DNA of 64,000 nucleotides from Pseudofrankia inefficax (GTDB lineage: Bacteria > Actinomycetota > Actinomycetes > Frankiales > Frankiaceae): contig NC_014666.1 of the NCBI RefSeq assembly GCF_000166135.1, forward strand, positions 8,694,601 through 8,758,600, given 5' to 3'. Shown here one piece after another: positions 1 to 8,852 of this stretch. The notes below the pieces were generated by a model, which was not told the origin of the DNA, searched no databases, and worked only from the letters and a program-made list of their open reading frames with translations. The position numbers were made by a program, and so were the translations under genes. How positions within the stretch are numbered: position 1 is the stretch's first letter; each line of letters starts with the position of its first letter.

Positions 1-1
1 G

Positions 2-1903
2 TCGGCAAACAGCCCTGAGGCCGGGGCCGACCCGCCACCGGCTGACCGCCCGCGGCGCCGGCCGCGTCCCCAGCGCCCTGTGGATATCGCCGTGCCCGCC
101 GCGTTGGCCGGCGCGGTCGTCGCCGTTCTGGCGGTGCTGCACACCGTGCTGGCCCGGCCGCTCTGGTACGACGAGATCTGGCGGCCGCACTTCCTGTCCG
201 CGCCGCCGTCGACGTACTGGGCACAGCTCGCGCACGCGAACACCCCGTCGGCGCTCGGCTGGGCGGTGCTCGTCCGCCTCGTCGGGGACGTCGCCGGGTG
301 GCACGCCTGGGCCCTGCGGGTTCCCGAACTCGTGGCGCTGGTGGCGCTGCCGGTCGTCACGTACGCGTTCATCCGCCGCTTCGCCGGGCCGGTCGCGGCC
401 GGCCTCGCGGGGGCGAGCCTCGGGCTGTCCGGGGTGGTCGTCGACCTCGGTACCCAGCTCAAGCCGTACAGCGTCGAGGCGCTGGCCTCCGTCGTCATCG
501 TCTGGCTGTGGCTGAAGGCGCCGAGCACCGCCACGTGGGGCCCACGGCTCGGCTGGCGCACCGCCGCCGGACTGGTCGCGTTGTTCTCTGTGCCGGCGGC
601 GCTCCTGATCATCCCGCTGGCCGCCGTCGACGTGGGGACCGCGGGCTACGGCTATCGCTACGGCAGCTGGCGGGTCGGCTGGCGCCACCGGCTTTGGGCC
701 GGCGCCACCGCTGCGCCGGCGGTCGTGATCTGCGGGCTGCACACGTGGCTGTTCATCGGCCACCAGTCGAGCCAGCGGGCCAGCCAGTTCTGGAACACCC
801 AGTTCCTTGCCGGCCGCGGCCCGCTGGGCGGCCTGCGGTTCGTCGGCGGGGAGCTGGTCCGGATCTTCGGGGGCGCTCCGACCGGCGTCGACCGCTACGA
901 CCCGAACCTCGTGCACCCGGCCACCGACGCGACCTTCGCCGCGGCCTGGCTGCTCGCCCCCGCCGCCGCCGTGGCCTTCCTCGTCGGCGCGGCAGCGCTG
1001 GTCCGCGGCAGCACGATCAGCCGGACGGTCCTCGGCATCGGCGGCGCGCACCGCCCGTCCGATCGGCCGGCGACGGCGGACGACGGTGGCTACGTGGTCG
1101 CGGCCGTGCTCGGCGCGCTCGCGCTCGCCCTGGTCGCCAGCGCCGGGCGCTACTGGCCGTTCGGCGCCAACCGCACGAACCTGTTCCTCGTTCCGCTGCT
1201 GGTCACGGTCGTCGCCACCGGTGCCGACCGCCTTGGCCGACGCGCGTTGGCCGACCACCCGCTGGCCCGGCTGGCCCACGTCCGGCGACGGGCCTCGACG
1301 GCTGGCCGGCTCGGCCTGGGCTGGCTCGTCCGGGGCTGCCGGCTGGCCGCGGCCGGCTGGTCTCGGCTCGGACGGCCCGGCCGCGAGATCGCCCGGGTCG
1401 CGCTGGTCGCCGTCCTGGTCGTGCTCGCGGCAGCGCCGGTCGCTTCGGCGAGCGCGCTGGCGCCACTGTGGCGGGACCGCGCCGAGATCCGCCCGGTGGC
1501 GCTCATGGTCGACGCGACGACGCAGGCCCGTCGGCTCTACCGCCCTGGCGACGTCGTCGTGGTCGGCGGCCGGCTCGCCCGGTCCGGCTGGCTGTACGCC
1601 ATGGACGTCAGCGCGGACCGGCCCTTCCTGGCGTCGCCGGCGGAGCCGCCTGGGCGGGTCGGGCCACGAGTGCCCACCGGTGCCACGGTGTTCCTCACCG
1701 CCGTCGGCAGGGGCGAGGCCCTGGCCGCGCTGGCTGGACGGTCTGGGCCAAGGCCGGTCCGGCTGCTGCTGTTCGTCCTCGTCTACGACCGCGCGGGCAC
1801 GGCCGGCGAGCTCGCAAGCCTGCGCACCGCCGGCTGGTGCGCCACCCAGACCTTCGACTACCCCGGCACCGGCTCCCTGCGCGTCCTCACCCGCTGCGCG
1901 TAG
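2..1903 (+). CDS. GT-C type membrane glycosyltransferase, 5' end outside the window
   Basis: Polytopic membrane protein with many Ala/Leu/Val-rich helices. The first extracytoplasmic loop carries RPLWYDEIW, the acidic loop signature of GT-C enzymes (PMT/ArnT-like, GT39 group) that use lipid-phosphate sugars on the outer face of the membrane. The C-terminal third is a soluble extracytoplasmic domain. A GTG lies at 80, but it has no ribosome-binding site and the frame stays open to the window edge, with a Pro/Arg-rich segment before the first helix. The gene therefore probably starts upstream. The fold is well supported; the sugar donor and acceptor cannot be read. It is convergent with the CapA-like gene, 58 nt away. 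Confidence 0.7.
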   Translation, partial: SANSPEAGADPPPADRPRRRPRPQRPVDIAVPAALAGAVVAVLAVLHTVLARPLWYDEIWRPHFLSAPPSTYWAQLAHANTPSALGWAVLVRLVGDVAGWHAWALRVPELVALVALPVVTYAFIRRFAGPVAAGLAGASLGLSGVVVDLGTQLKPYSVEALASVVIVWLWLKAPSTATWGPRLGWRTAAGLVALFSVPAALLIIPLAAVDVGTAGYGYRYGSWRVGWRHRLWAGATAAPAVVICGLHTWLFIGHQSSQRASQFWNTQFLAGRGPLGGLRFVGGELVRIFGGAPTGVDRYDPNLVHPATDATFAAAWLLAPAAAVAFLVGAAALVRGSTISRTVLGIGGAHRPSDRPATADDGGYVVAAVLGALALALVASAGRYWPFGANRTNLFLVPLLVTVVATGADRLGRRALADHPLARLAHVRRRASTAGRLGLGWLVRGCRLAAAGWSRLGRPGREIARVALVAVLVVLAAAPVASASALAPLWRDRAEIRPVALMVDATTQARRLYRPGDVVVVGGRLARSGWLYAMDVSADRPFLASPAEPPGRVGPRVPTGATVFLTAVGRGEALAALAGRSGPRPVRLLLFVLVYDRAGTAGELASLRTAGWCATQTFDYPGTGSLRVLTRCA

Positions 1904-1961
1904 TCGTCGCCCACCTCGCCCGCCGGATCGAGGCCGCCGCGCAAGCGAGGCGTCGACCGGG

Positions 1962-3251
1962 TCAGCCGTGGGTCGGGGCCGCCGCGGGCGGGCTGGTCGG
2001 GGCGGCCGCCGGCTGGGCGGTCGAGCCGGACGACGCGGGGATGGCGCCCCAGGTGGGCGGGTTGGCGTTGAGGCCGGCGCACTGCTGGAGGGAACCGACG
2101 GTGCCCACGATCTGCTGCGCGTCCACCCCGGTCGCGGGCCGAGGCAGGCCGCCGGAGATCCGGGCCGGTAGCCACTGGGCCTGCGTCACGGCCCGGCCCT
2201 GGACGGTGAGGCGCAGGATGCCGCTCTGCGTGTTGGCGGCCATCCCGGAGGAGTAGAAGACGAAGTTGCCCAGGCCGTAGTCGACGAACGCGCCCGACGG
2301 GTGCCAGCCGCCGCCCTCGAGCACGTGCGCGTGCGAGCCGACGACGATGTCCGCCCCGGCGGCGACCAGCTCCGGCACGATCCCGGTCTGGTCGGTGCCC
2401 GGGCAGCTGTGCGTCTCGACGCCCCAGTGCAGGTCCACCACGACGGTGTCCGCGTCCGCCCGCACCGCCCGGACCGCCGCGAGGAGCTCGGTCATGTCCT
2501 TGGCCGACGCGAGGCCCGGCTTGCCCGGCCCGGACGTCCACGCGGCGGCCAGGTTGTCGTCCAGCACCCGGGTCGCCCCGATGATCGCTATCCGCTGACC
2601 CTTGATCGTCACCTTGTAGGGCCGGAACGCGGCGGTGTCGTCCGCGCCGATGCCGACGACCGGGAAGTTGGCCGCCTGGGCGGCGCTGAGGGTGTCGCGC
2701 AGGCCGGTCGTGCCGTAGTCCATCGCGTGGTTGTTGGCCATGGTGACGACGTCGACCCCGGAGCCGCGCAGCGCGGTGAACGCCCGGGCCGGGGCCCGGA
2801 AGGTGAACTCCTTGTCGGCCGGGTCACCGCCGTCGGTGATCGCGGTCTCCAGGTTGACCATGGTGAGGTCGGCGGCCGACAGTTCCGGCACGATCGGGCC
2901 GAAGCCGTTCAGCGCGGCGGCCGCCGAGCCGGCGAAGTGCACGTCGCCGGCGAACTGCAGCGTCACCGGCTGCCCGGTCGGCGCCCGCCGCGTCCCGCCC
3001 GGTGGCACGTTCGCCGCCGTCGTCGCGGACGCCTGGTCCGCCACGCCCGTCGAGGCCACGGCGTCGGCGCCGCCGGCCGTGCCGTCGGACGACGAACCCC
3101 CGAGCAGCCCACAGCCCGCCAGGGCCAACCCGACGGCTGTCAACGCTGCCCCGGCTCGCACCGGTCCGCCGCGCCAGCCATTCCGGTGCTCCGGGGCGCG
3201 AACGCCCGTGCCGGAGGCGTCCGGCCTGCCCTGATCCCCGCGCGACGGCAC
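1962..3251 (-). CDS. CapA-family (poly-gamma-glutamate type) metallophosphatase-like lipoprotein
   Basis: Secreted protein of the CapA/PgsA group. Family hallmarks are the early FAGDVHFAG, then VNLETAITD, ANNHAMDYG and GSHAHVLEGG, where Asp, Asn and His would form a dinuclear metal site of calcineurin type. The N-terminus has a hydrophobic stretch ending in LALAGCG, a lipobox, so the mature protein should be membrane-anchored outside the cell. The start is uncertain: GTG at 3251 has GGTGGAG upstream, GTG at 3161 would give a minimal signal peptide, and a longer frame begins at 3326. A low-complexity Ser/Thr/Ala stretch follows the lipobox. The family is linked to capsule polymer export or retention, but no polyglutamate synthase is nearby, so the substrate is unknown. 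Confidence 0.8.
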   Translation of the reverse strand: MPSRGDQGRPDASGTGVRAPEHRNGWRGGPVRAGAALTAVGLALAGCGLLGGSSSDGTAGGADAVASTGVADQASATTAANVPPGGTRRAPTGQPVTLQFAGDVHFAGSAAAALNGFGPIVPELSAADLTMVNLETAITDGGDPADKEFTFRAPARAFTALRGSGVDVVTMANNHAMDYGTTGLRDTLSAAQAANFPVVGIGADDTAAFRPYKVTIKGQRIAIIGATRVLDDNLAAAWTSGPGKPGLASAKDMTELLAAVRAVRADADTVVVDLHWGVETHSCPGTDQTGIVPELVAAGADIVVGSHAHVLEGGGWHPSGAFVDYGLGNFVFYSSGMAANTQSGILRLTVQGRAVTQAQWLPARISGGLPRPATGVDAQQIVGTVGSLQQCAGLNANPPTWGAIPASSGSTAQPAAAPTSPPAAAPTHG

Positions 3252-3388
3252 CGCAGCTCCACCCTGCCCGTTCCGGCTCCCCAGCCAGAGGACACGGTAC
3301 GCAGACACCGGCAGACCACTTGCCATCGACCCGCCGGCCGGCTCGCGCCGGCCGGTCTACGCGGCGGTCGGTCTACGCGGCGGTCGGT

Positions 3389-4345
3389 CTACAGGGCGAG
3401 CAGGGCCGGGGCGAGCTCGCGCCACTGGCGGCGCGGCAGGCCGCGTCGGTCGTAGTCGAGGACCTGGATCGCGACCTGGTCGGCGCCCGCGTCGAGATGC
3501 TCAGCGATCCGCGCGGCAAGCACCTCGGGGCCGCCATGCGGGACGATCATGTCGACCAGCCGGTCGGAGCCCGCGTTGGCGAAGTCGTCGTCGGTGTAGC
3601 CGTAGCGGCGCAGGTTGTTGGTGTAGTTCGGCAGCCGCAGGTAGGAGCCGGTGTGCCGCCGGGCCAGCTCCCGGGCCCGCTCGGTGTCGGTGTCGAGGAC
3701 GAACGCCTGCTCGGGGACGAGCAGCTTGCCGGAACCGAGCGTCTTGCGGGCCGCCGCCGTGTGCTCGGGCGGCACGAAGTAGGTGTGCGCCCCGTCGGCG
3801 CGGTCGCGGGCGAGCTCGAGCATCTTCGGCCCGAGCGCGGCCAGCACCCGCGGCGGCTCGACGAGTGGCGGTACTGCTCTGTACTGCTCGGTGGCCATCC
3901 GGTCCATCTCGGCGAGGTAGGCCGACATCTGGCCGAGCGGCTTCGTGTACGGCACGCCACGGATCTGCATCAGCTCGGCGTGCGAGACCCCGAGACCGAG
4001 CACGAACCGCCCCGGGAACGCCTCGGCCAGGGCGAGCTGACCGGCCGCCATCGTGAGCGGGTTGCGGGCCAGGATCTGCGCGATGCCGGTGGCGACGGTG
4101 ATCCGGGCCGTGGCGGCGAGCATCATCCCGGCCGTCACCAGCACCTCACGGCCCTTGACCTCGCCGGTCCAGACCGTCGGGTAGCCCAGCTCGTCGAGCT
4201 CCGCGACGGCCTCCCGCACGACGCCGGCCGGCGAGAAGTCGAACTGCCCGCTCCACACGCCGACCTGGCCGAGCGCCGCGCCGTCGACCAGCGGCCGGGC
4301 GGCCGGGCGCGCGGTGGGCTGGGCTGGTTCCTCGGATCCGCTCAC
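3389..4345 (-). CDS. F420-dependent LLM-class oxidoreductase
   Basis: A luciferase-like (beta/alpha)8 barrel of about 318 residues, the usual size for actinobacterial F420-dependent oxidoreductases. Visible signatures are GVWSGQFDFSPAG at the N-terminus, PTVWTGEV, ATGIAQILARNPLTMA, RFVLGLGVSHAELM and, near the C-terminus, DRLVDMIVPHGG plus AIQVL. These match the subgroup that binds deazaflavin F420 rather than FMN, though cofactor choice is family inference. GTG at 4345 (VSGSEEP) was chosen because the upstream extension to 4396 is Arg/Pro-rich and unlike the family. It is divergent from the 2-oxoacid dehydrogenase operon. The substrate is unknown. A 16-bp direct repeat (CTACGCGGCGGTCGGT) lies just past its stop codon. 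Confidence 0.8.
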   Translation of the reverse strand: MSGSEEPAQPTARPAARPLVDGAALGQVGVWSGQFDFSPAGVVREAVAELDELGYPTVWTGEVKGREVLVTAGMMLAATARITVATGIAQILARNPLTMAAGQLALAEAFPGRFVLGLGVSHAELMQIRGVPYTKPLGQMSAYLAEMDRMATEQYRAVPPLVEPPRVLAALGPKMLELARDRADGAHTYFVPPEHTAAARKTLGSGKLLVPEQAFVLDTDTERARELARRHTGSYLRLPNYTNNLRRYGYTDDDFANAGSDRLVDMIVPHGGPEVLAARIAEHLDAGADQVAIQVLDYDRRGLPRRQWRELAPALLAL

Positions 4346-4487
4346 GCCGTCACCGTACCGACCCGGCCGGGCCCGCACCGGACGGCGCCCTGTCACCGGC
4401 GCGGATCGCGCGCGAGACCCACACCCACGCCCGCGTGGATCTCCCGGGCCGTCCCCACCCTTCGATGATCAGTAGTGAGATTCTGGC

Positions 4488-4524
4488 TTGCCGTTACAGG
4501 AGACCGTCCTATCGTTAGCGACCG
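4488..4524 (+). promoter_or_regulatory. Possible promoter giving a leaderless E1alpha transcript
   Basis: TTGCCG at 4488-4493 and TATCGT at 4510-4515 are separated by 16 nt, resembling -35 and -10 elements. The predicted transcription start would fall at or within a few bases of the GTG at 4524. No Shine-Dalgarno sequence sits in front of that GTG, which agrees with a leaderless mRNA, common in actinobacteria. If the TTG at 4488 were the start codon instead, this promoter reading would be wrong. Confidence 0.3.
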
Positions 4525-5951
4525 TGACGGAGCTGATGCAGCTGCTCACACCCAGCGGGCAGCGGGTGGCGACGGCGTCCGGGCGTGAGATCGAGGCACA
4601 CGTCGCGGACGTGGGCGTCGCGGACCTGTTGGACCTGTACGCCGACATGGTGGTCGTCCGCCGACTGGACGAGGAGGCCACGGCGCTGCAGCGCCAGGGT
4701 GAGCTCGGGCTCTGGGCCCCGCTGCGCGGCCAGGAGGCGGCCCAGGTCGGCTCAGCCCGGGCCCTCGCGCCGGACGACATGGCCTTCCCGTCGTACCGCG
4801 AGCACGGCGTCGCCTACTGCCGGGGCGTCGACCCGGTCGCGGTACTCGGGCTCTTCCGCGGCGTCTCGCACGGTGGCTGGGACCCCGCCGAGCACGGCTT
4901 CGCGCTCTACGCGATCGTCGTCGGCGCCCAGACGCTGCACGCGACCGGCTACGCGATGGGCGTCACCCGGGACGGCGGCCAGTGCGCGACGATCACGTAC
5001 TTCGGCGACGGCGCCTCCAGCCAGGGCGACGTCAACGAGGCGTTCGGCTGGGCGGCGGTGTTCAGCGCACCCGTCGTCTTCTTCTGCCAGAACAACCAGT
5101 ACGCGATCTCGGAACCGACCGCCTACCAGTCCCGTGTGCCAATCTCCCAGCGAGCCGTCGGCTACGGCTTCCCTGGCGTGCGCGTCGACGGCAACGACGT
5201 CCTCGCCACGCTGGCGGTGACCCGCTGGGCGCTGGAACGGGCCAGAGCGGGTGACGGGCCGACACTCGTCGAGGCGGTCACCTACCGGATGGGCGCGCAC
5301 ACCACCGCGGACGACCCGACCCGCTACCGAGACGCCGCCGAGGTCGCGGCCTGGGCCCAGCGCGACCCGATCGCCCGAGTACGTGCCCACCTCGTCGGCG
5401 AGGACGCGCTGGACCCGACGGGTGAGGCCGCGATCGCCGCCCGGGCCGACGAGATCGCCGCCGACCTGCGCCGCCGGTGTCTCGCACTGCCGGACCCGGC
5501 GCCGCTCACGCTGTTCGACCACGTGACGGTGGAGGAGAGCCGGCAGCTGGCGGCCGAACGCGCCGACCTCGCCGGCCTGCTCGCCGCCGGCCCGGACGAC
5601 GGCGGCTCCGGGGACGGCGGCTCTGAGGACGGCGGCCTCTACCTGGGGGACCCGTACCCGGACGATCCACGCCGTGGCGACGAGTACCAGCACGCTCCCT
5701 ACCCGGACGACCCACGCCAGGGCGGTGCCACGAACCCCCGTCCGACCGGTTCGGCCTCGCCCCGGCCGCCCGCGGCCTCGTCCCGGGTGGAGGGCGCCCC
5801 GGCGGCGGCCGCCGGGGTCGAGGCCGACACCGCCGCCGCGCCCCAGCCGGCCGCACAGGCGCCGGCGGCGAACGCGGCGACCCGACTGAACGGCGGGCGG
5901 CCAGTCGCTCCGCCGCAGTTCCCAGGCCCGGAGGCATCGTGCCCACACTGA
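4524..5951 (+). CDS. 2-oxoacid dehydrogenase E1 component, alpha subunit (pyruvate or branched-chain)
   Basis: Thiamine-diphosphate-dependent decarboxylase subunit; with the next gene it forms the alpha2beta2 E1 that decarboxylates pyruvate or branched-chain 2-oxoacids. The ThDP/Mg motif is clear: GDGASSQGDVNEAF near residue 161 followed by CQNNQYAIS. FPSYREHGVAYCRG and YRMGAHTTADDPTRYR are further family blocks. The core ends near residue 350; the remaining about 120 residues are an acidic Gly/Asp/Pro then Ala/Pro-rich tail not found in typical E1alpha. The start is GTG at 4524 by homology; a TTG at 4488 is the alternative. The 3' end overlaps the E1beta start by 13 nt, indicating translational coupling. 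Substrate class cannot be settled from sequence alone. Confidence 0.9.
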   Translation: MTELMQLLTPSGQRVATASGREIEAHVADVGVADLLDLYADMVVVRRLDEEATALQRQGELGLWAPLRGQEAAQVGSARALAPDDMAFPSYREHGVAYCRGVDPVAVLGLFRGVSHGGWDPAEHGFALYAIVVGAQTLHATGYAMGVTRDGGQCATITYFGDGASSQGDVNEAFGWAAVFSAPVVFFCQNNQYAISEPTAYQSRVPISQRAVGYGFPGVRVDGNDVLATLAVTRWALERARAGDGPTLVEAVTYRMGAHTTADDPTRYRDAAEVAAWAQRDPIARVRAHLVGEDALDPTGEAAIAARADEIAADLRRRCLALPDPAPLTLFDHVTVEESRQLAAERADLAGLLAAGPDDGGSGDGGSEDGGLYLGDPYPDDPRRGDEYQHAPYPDDPRQGGATNPRPTGSASPRPPAASSRVEGAPAAAAGVEADTAAAPQPAAQAPAANAATRLNGGRPVAPPQFPGPEASCPH

Positions 5952-6982
5952 CGCTCGCCGGCGCGCTCAACAACGGGCTGCGCGCCGCGATGGAGACCGA
6001 CCCCAAGGTCGTCGTGATGGGTGAGGACGTCGGCCGGCTCGGCGGCGTCTTCCGGGTGACGGACGGGCTGCGCGCCCGGTTCGGCGAGGACCGCGTCATC
6101 GACACCCCGCTCGCCGAGTCCGCGATCATCGGGACCGCGATCGGCCTGGCGATGCGCGGCTTCCGACCGGTCTGCGAGATCCAGTTCGACGGCTTCGTCT
6201 ACCCGGCGTTCGACCAGATCGTCAGCAACCTCGCCAAGCTGCACTACCGCTCGGCCGGGCGGACCCGGATGCCCGTGACGATCCGGATTCCGGTCGGCGG
6301 CGGCATCGGCGCGGTCGAGCACCACAGCGAGTCCCCGGAGGCGTACTTCTGCCACACCGCCGGGCTCAAGGTGGTGACCTGCTCCAACCCGGCCGACGCC
6401 CAGGTGATGATCCAGCAGGCGGTCGCGGCGGACGACCCGGTGGTCTTCCTGGAACCGAAACGGCGCTACTGGGAGAAGGACGAGGTCGACCCCGTCATCC
6501 TCGGAGCGCTCGGGATCGCCGACGACGGCGCGCCGGCCGGGTCGGTCATGGTCCCGGCGGCCCGCGTGCCGGCGCCGCTGTTCAGCAGCCGGGTGGTACG
6601 GCCGGGCTCGGACGCGACCCTCGTCGGCTACGGGCCGATGGTGCGCACCTGCCTGGACGCGGCGCTCATCACCGAGGCCGAGGACGGGCGCTCGTTGGAG
6701 GTCATCGACCTGCGCACACTCTCGCCACTCGACCTCGACCCCGTGATCGAGTCGGTCCGGCGGACCGGGCGGCTGGTCGTCGTGCACGAGGCGCCGTCGA
6801 ACGTCTCGCTCTCCGCCGAGGTGGCGGCCAGGGTCACCGAACAGGCCTTCTACTCGCTGGAGGCGCCGGTCCTGCGCGTCACCGGCTTCGACACCCCGTA
6901 CCCGCCGTCTCGGCTGGAGGAGAGCTACCTGCCCGACGTCGACCGCATTCTCGACGCCGTGGACCGGACCTTCACCTACTGA
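5939..6982 (+). CDS. 2-oxoacid dehydrogenase E1 component, beta subunit
   Basis: Beta subunit of the same E1 enzyme, 347 residues, full length for the family. Blocks seen are MGEDVGRLGGVFRVTDGL, DTPLAESAIIGTAIGLA, FDGFVYPAFDQIVS, and the C-terminal transketolase domain with VIDLRTLSPLD and a closing GFDTPYPPS. In this family the early Glu of MGEDVG activates the ThDP bound with the alpha subunit. The GTG start lies inside the last codons of the E1alpha gene. An 82-nt gap with a short repeated stretch (CCCCTGACC-like units, 6985-7050) separates it from the E2 gene, so all three are probably one transcript. Confidence 0.92.
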   Translation: MPTLTLAGALNNGLRAAMETDPKVVVMGEDVGRLGGVFRVTDGLRARFGEDRVIDTPLAESAIIGTAIGLAMRGFRPVCEIQFDGFVYPAFDQIVSNLAKLHYRSAGRTRMPVTIRIPVGGGIGAVEHHSESPEAYFCHTAGLKVVTCSNPADAQVMIQQAVAADDPVVFLEPKRRYWEKDEVDPVILGALGIADDGAPAGSVMVPAARVPAPLFSSRVVRPGSDATLVGYGPMVRTCLDAALITEAEDGRSLEVIDLRTLSPLDLDPVIESVRRTGRLVVVHEAPSNVSLSAEVAARVTEQAFYSLEAPVLRVTGFDTPYPPSRLEESYLPDVDRILDAVDRTFTY

Positions 6983-7064
6983 GCCCCTGACCGGCGAACT
7001 CCTGACCGACCTGAGCCCCTGACCCGCGAAGCCCCTGACCTGCGAAGCCCTGGATGGAGGCACG

Positions 7065-8852
7065 GTGGCGCGACGAGAGTTCCGGCTCCCCGACCTGGGC
7101 GAGGGTCTCGCGGAGGCGGAGATCGTCCAGTGGCTGGTCACGGCCGGCGACCGGGTGACGGTCAACCAGCCGCTGGTCGAGGTGGAGACGGCGAAGGCCG
7201 TGGTCGAGCTGCCGAGCCCGTTCGCCGGCCTGCTGGTCGCGACCCACGGCGCCGCGGGCGACACGATCTCCGTCGGCACCGTCCTGGTCACCGTCGAGGA
7301 CGACGAGACCGCCGAGCCGGCCGCGGCCGCGGGCGCGCCCCCGGCCGCGGGTGCCCGGACCGGCGGCGCACCCGAGCCGTCGCCGGGAGCGGCGGCGGCC
7401 GTTCCCGCGCCCGCCGGCGCCGCTGGCGGCGGCGGTCGGGAGCCGATGCTGGTCGGCTACGGCCCGCGCGCGGCGGCGGTCGGCGGGCCGGCCGGCCTCA
7501 GTCGAACTCGCCGCCGTCACCATCGCGTCGCGGCGGCCAACGGCGCCCAGGCCGCGATCACGGCGCCAGCCGGGAGCCGGGCCGCCGCCACGCCGCCGGG
7601 CGACCCACACGAAGGCGGGCCCACGCTGGCCAAGCCACCGGTACGCCGGCTGGCCCGCGACCTGGGCGTCGACCTCGGCGGGCTCGTCGGCACCGGTCCT
7701 GCGGGCACGATCAGCCGGCATGACGTCGAGGCGGCCGCGGGCGTCCTCGGTCATCCGGGACCTCCCGCCGATGCCCGGTTCACCCCGTCGGCGCCGGCCA
7801 GGCCCGCGGGACCGTCCGCCGCCCCGGCGGTGCCGCCTGCCGGCGCGCCTGGCTGGGGGCCGCGGACCGTGCCACCCGCCGGCACCCCACGACCCGACAG
7901 CGCCGCCCGGCCCGACGTCAACGCCCGGCCCACCGGCGTCACACGGCCCGGCGGCGTCACACGGCCCGATGGCGCCGCTCGGCCGGACGGCCTCGGCTGG
8001 CCCGACGGCACGGCCCAGGCAGGGGCCGGCGCACGGCTCGACGGCACCGCGTTGGCCGCGGGTCCGGCCGCGCCGCAGCCCGGCGGCCAGCCGGCCGAAC
8101 CCGTCGGCTGGGTTCCGGCCGGGGCGACCTTCGACGAGGTCAGCCGGACCTGGCGGATCCGGGTGTCCGGCGTACGCCGGGCGACCGCGCGGGCGATGGT
8201 GAGCAGCGCCTTCACGGCGCCGCACGTCACCGAGTTCGTCTCCGTCGACCTCACGGAGACGTTGGCGGTCCGCGACCGGATCGCGACACTGCCCGAGTTC
8301 GCCGGCCTGAAGGTGACGCCACTGCTGTTCGTCGCCCGCGCCCTGGTGGCCGCCGTCCGGCGTCACCCGATGATCAACGCCGGCTGGGTCGAGAGCGGCG
8401 TCGGGGACCCGGAGATCGTCGTCTCCAGCGCGGTCAACCTGGGCATCGCGGTCGCCTCGCCGCGGGGCCTGCTCGTGCCGAACGTCCCGGACGCCGACCG
8501 GCTCGACCTGGCCGGCCTCGCCCAGGCCCTGCACGACCTGACCACCCGGACCAGATCCGGCCGGGCGAGGCCCGCCGACCTGAGTGGCGGAACGATCACC
8601 ATCACCAACATCGGGGTCTTCGGCGTCGACATCGGCACGCCGATCCTCAACCCCGGCGAGGCCGCGATCCTCGCCATCGGCGCGATCCGCCCGGCCCCCT
8701 GGGTGCACGAGGGTCAGCTAGCGGTCCGCACCGTCGGCCAGCTCGCGCTCTCCTTCGACCACCGTCTGGTCGACGGCGAGCTCGGTTCCGCCGTCCTCGC
8801 CGACATCGCCGCCATGCTCACCGACCCCACCCTCCTACTCGCCTGGAGCTGA
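7065..8852 (+). CDS. 2-oxoacid dehydrogenase E2 component (dihydrolipoamide acyltransferase)
   Basis: Core acyltransferase of the complex. One N-terminal lipoyl domain has the lipoylated lysine in VETAKAVVE (Lys44). A peripheral subunit-binding domain follows at about residues 186-225 (KPPVRRLARDLGVDLGGLVG...). The C-terminal catalytic domain ends with SFDHRLVDGELGS, containing His566 and Asp570 of the HxxxDG active site. The linkers are unusually long and Ala/Pro/Gly-rich; the second contains degenerate ARPDG-like repeats (about 7890-8010). The gene starts at GTG 7065 after GATGGAGG. There is no E3 (dihydrolipoamide dehydrogenase) gene in the window, so E3 must come from elsewhere. Confidence 0.92.
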   Translation: MARREFRLPDLGEGLAEAEIVQWLVTAGDRVTVNQPLVEVETAKAVVELPSPFAGLLVATHGAAGDTISVGTVLVTVEDDETAEPAAAAGAPPAAGARTGGAPEPSPGAAAAVPAPAGAAGGGGREPMLVGYGPRAAAVGGPAGLSRTRRRHHRVAAANGAQAAITAPAGSRAAATPPGDPHEGGPTLAKPPVRRLARDLGVDLGGLVGTGPAGTISRHDVEAAAGVLGHPGPPADARFTPSAPARPAGPSAAPAVPPAGAPGWGPRTVPPAGTPRPDSAARPDVNARPTGVTRPGGVTRPDGAARPDGLGWPDGTAQAGAGARLDGTALAAGPAAPQPGGQPAEPVGWVPAGATFDEVSRTWRIRVSGVRRATARAMVSSAFTAPHVTEFVSVDLTETLAVRDRIATLPEFAGLKVTPLLFVARALVAAVRRHPMINAGWVESGVGDPEIVVSSAVNLGIAVASPRGLLVPNVPDADRLDLAGLAQALHDLTTRTRSGRARPADLSGGTITITNIGVFGVDIGTPILNPGEAAILAIGAIRPAPWVHEGQLAVRTVGQLALSFDHRLVDGELGSAVLADIAAMLTDPTLLLAWS

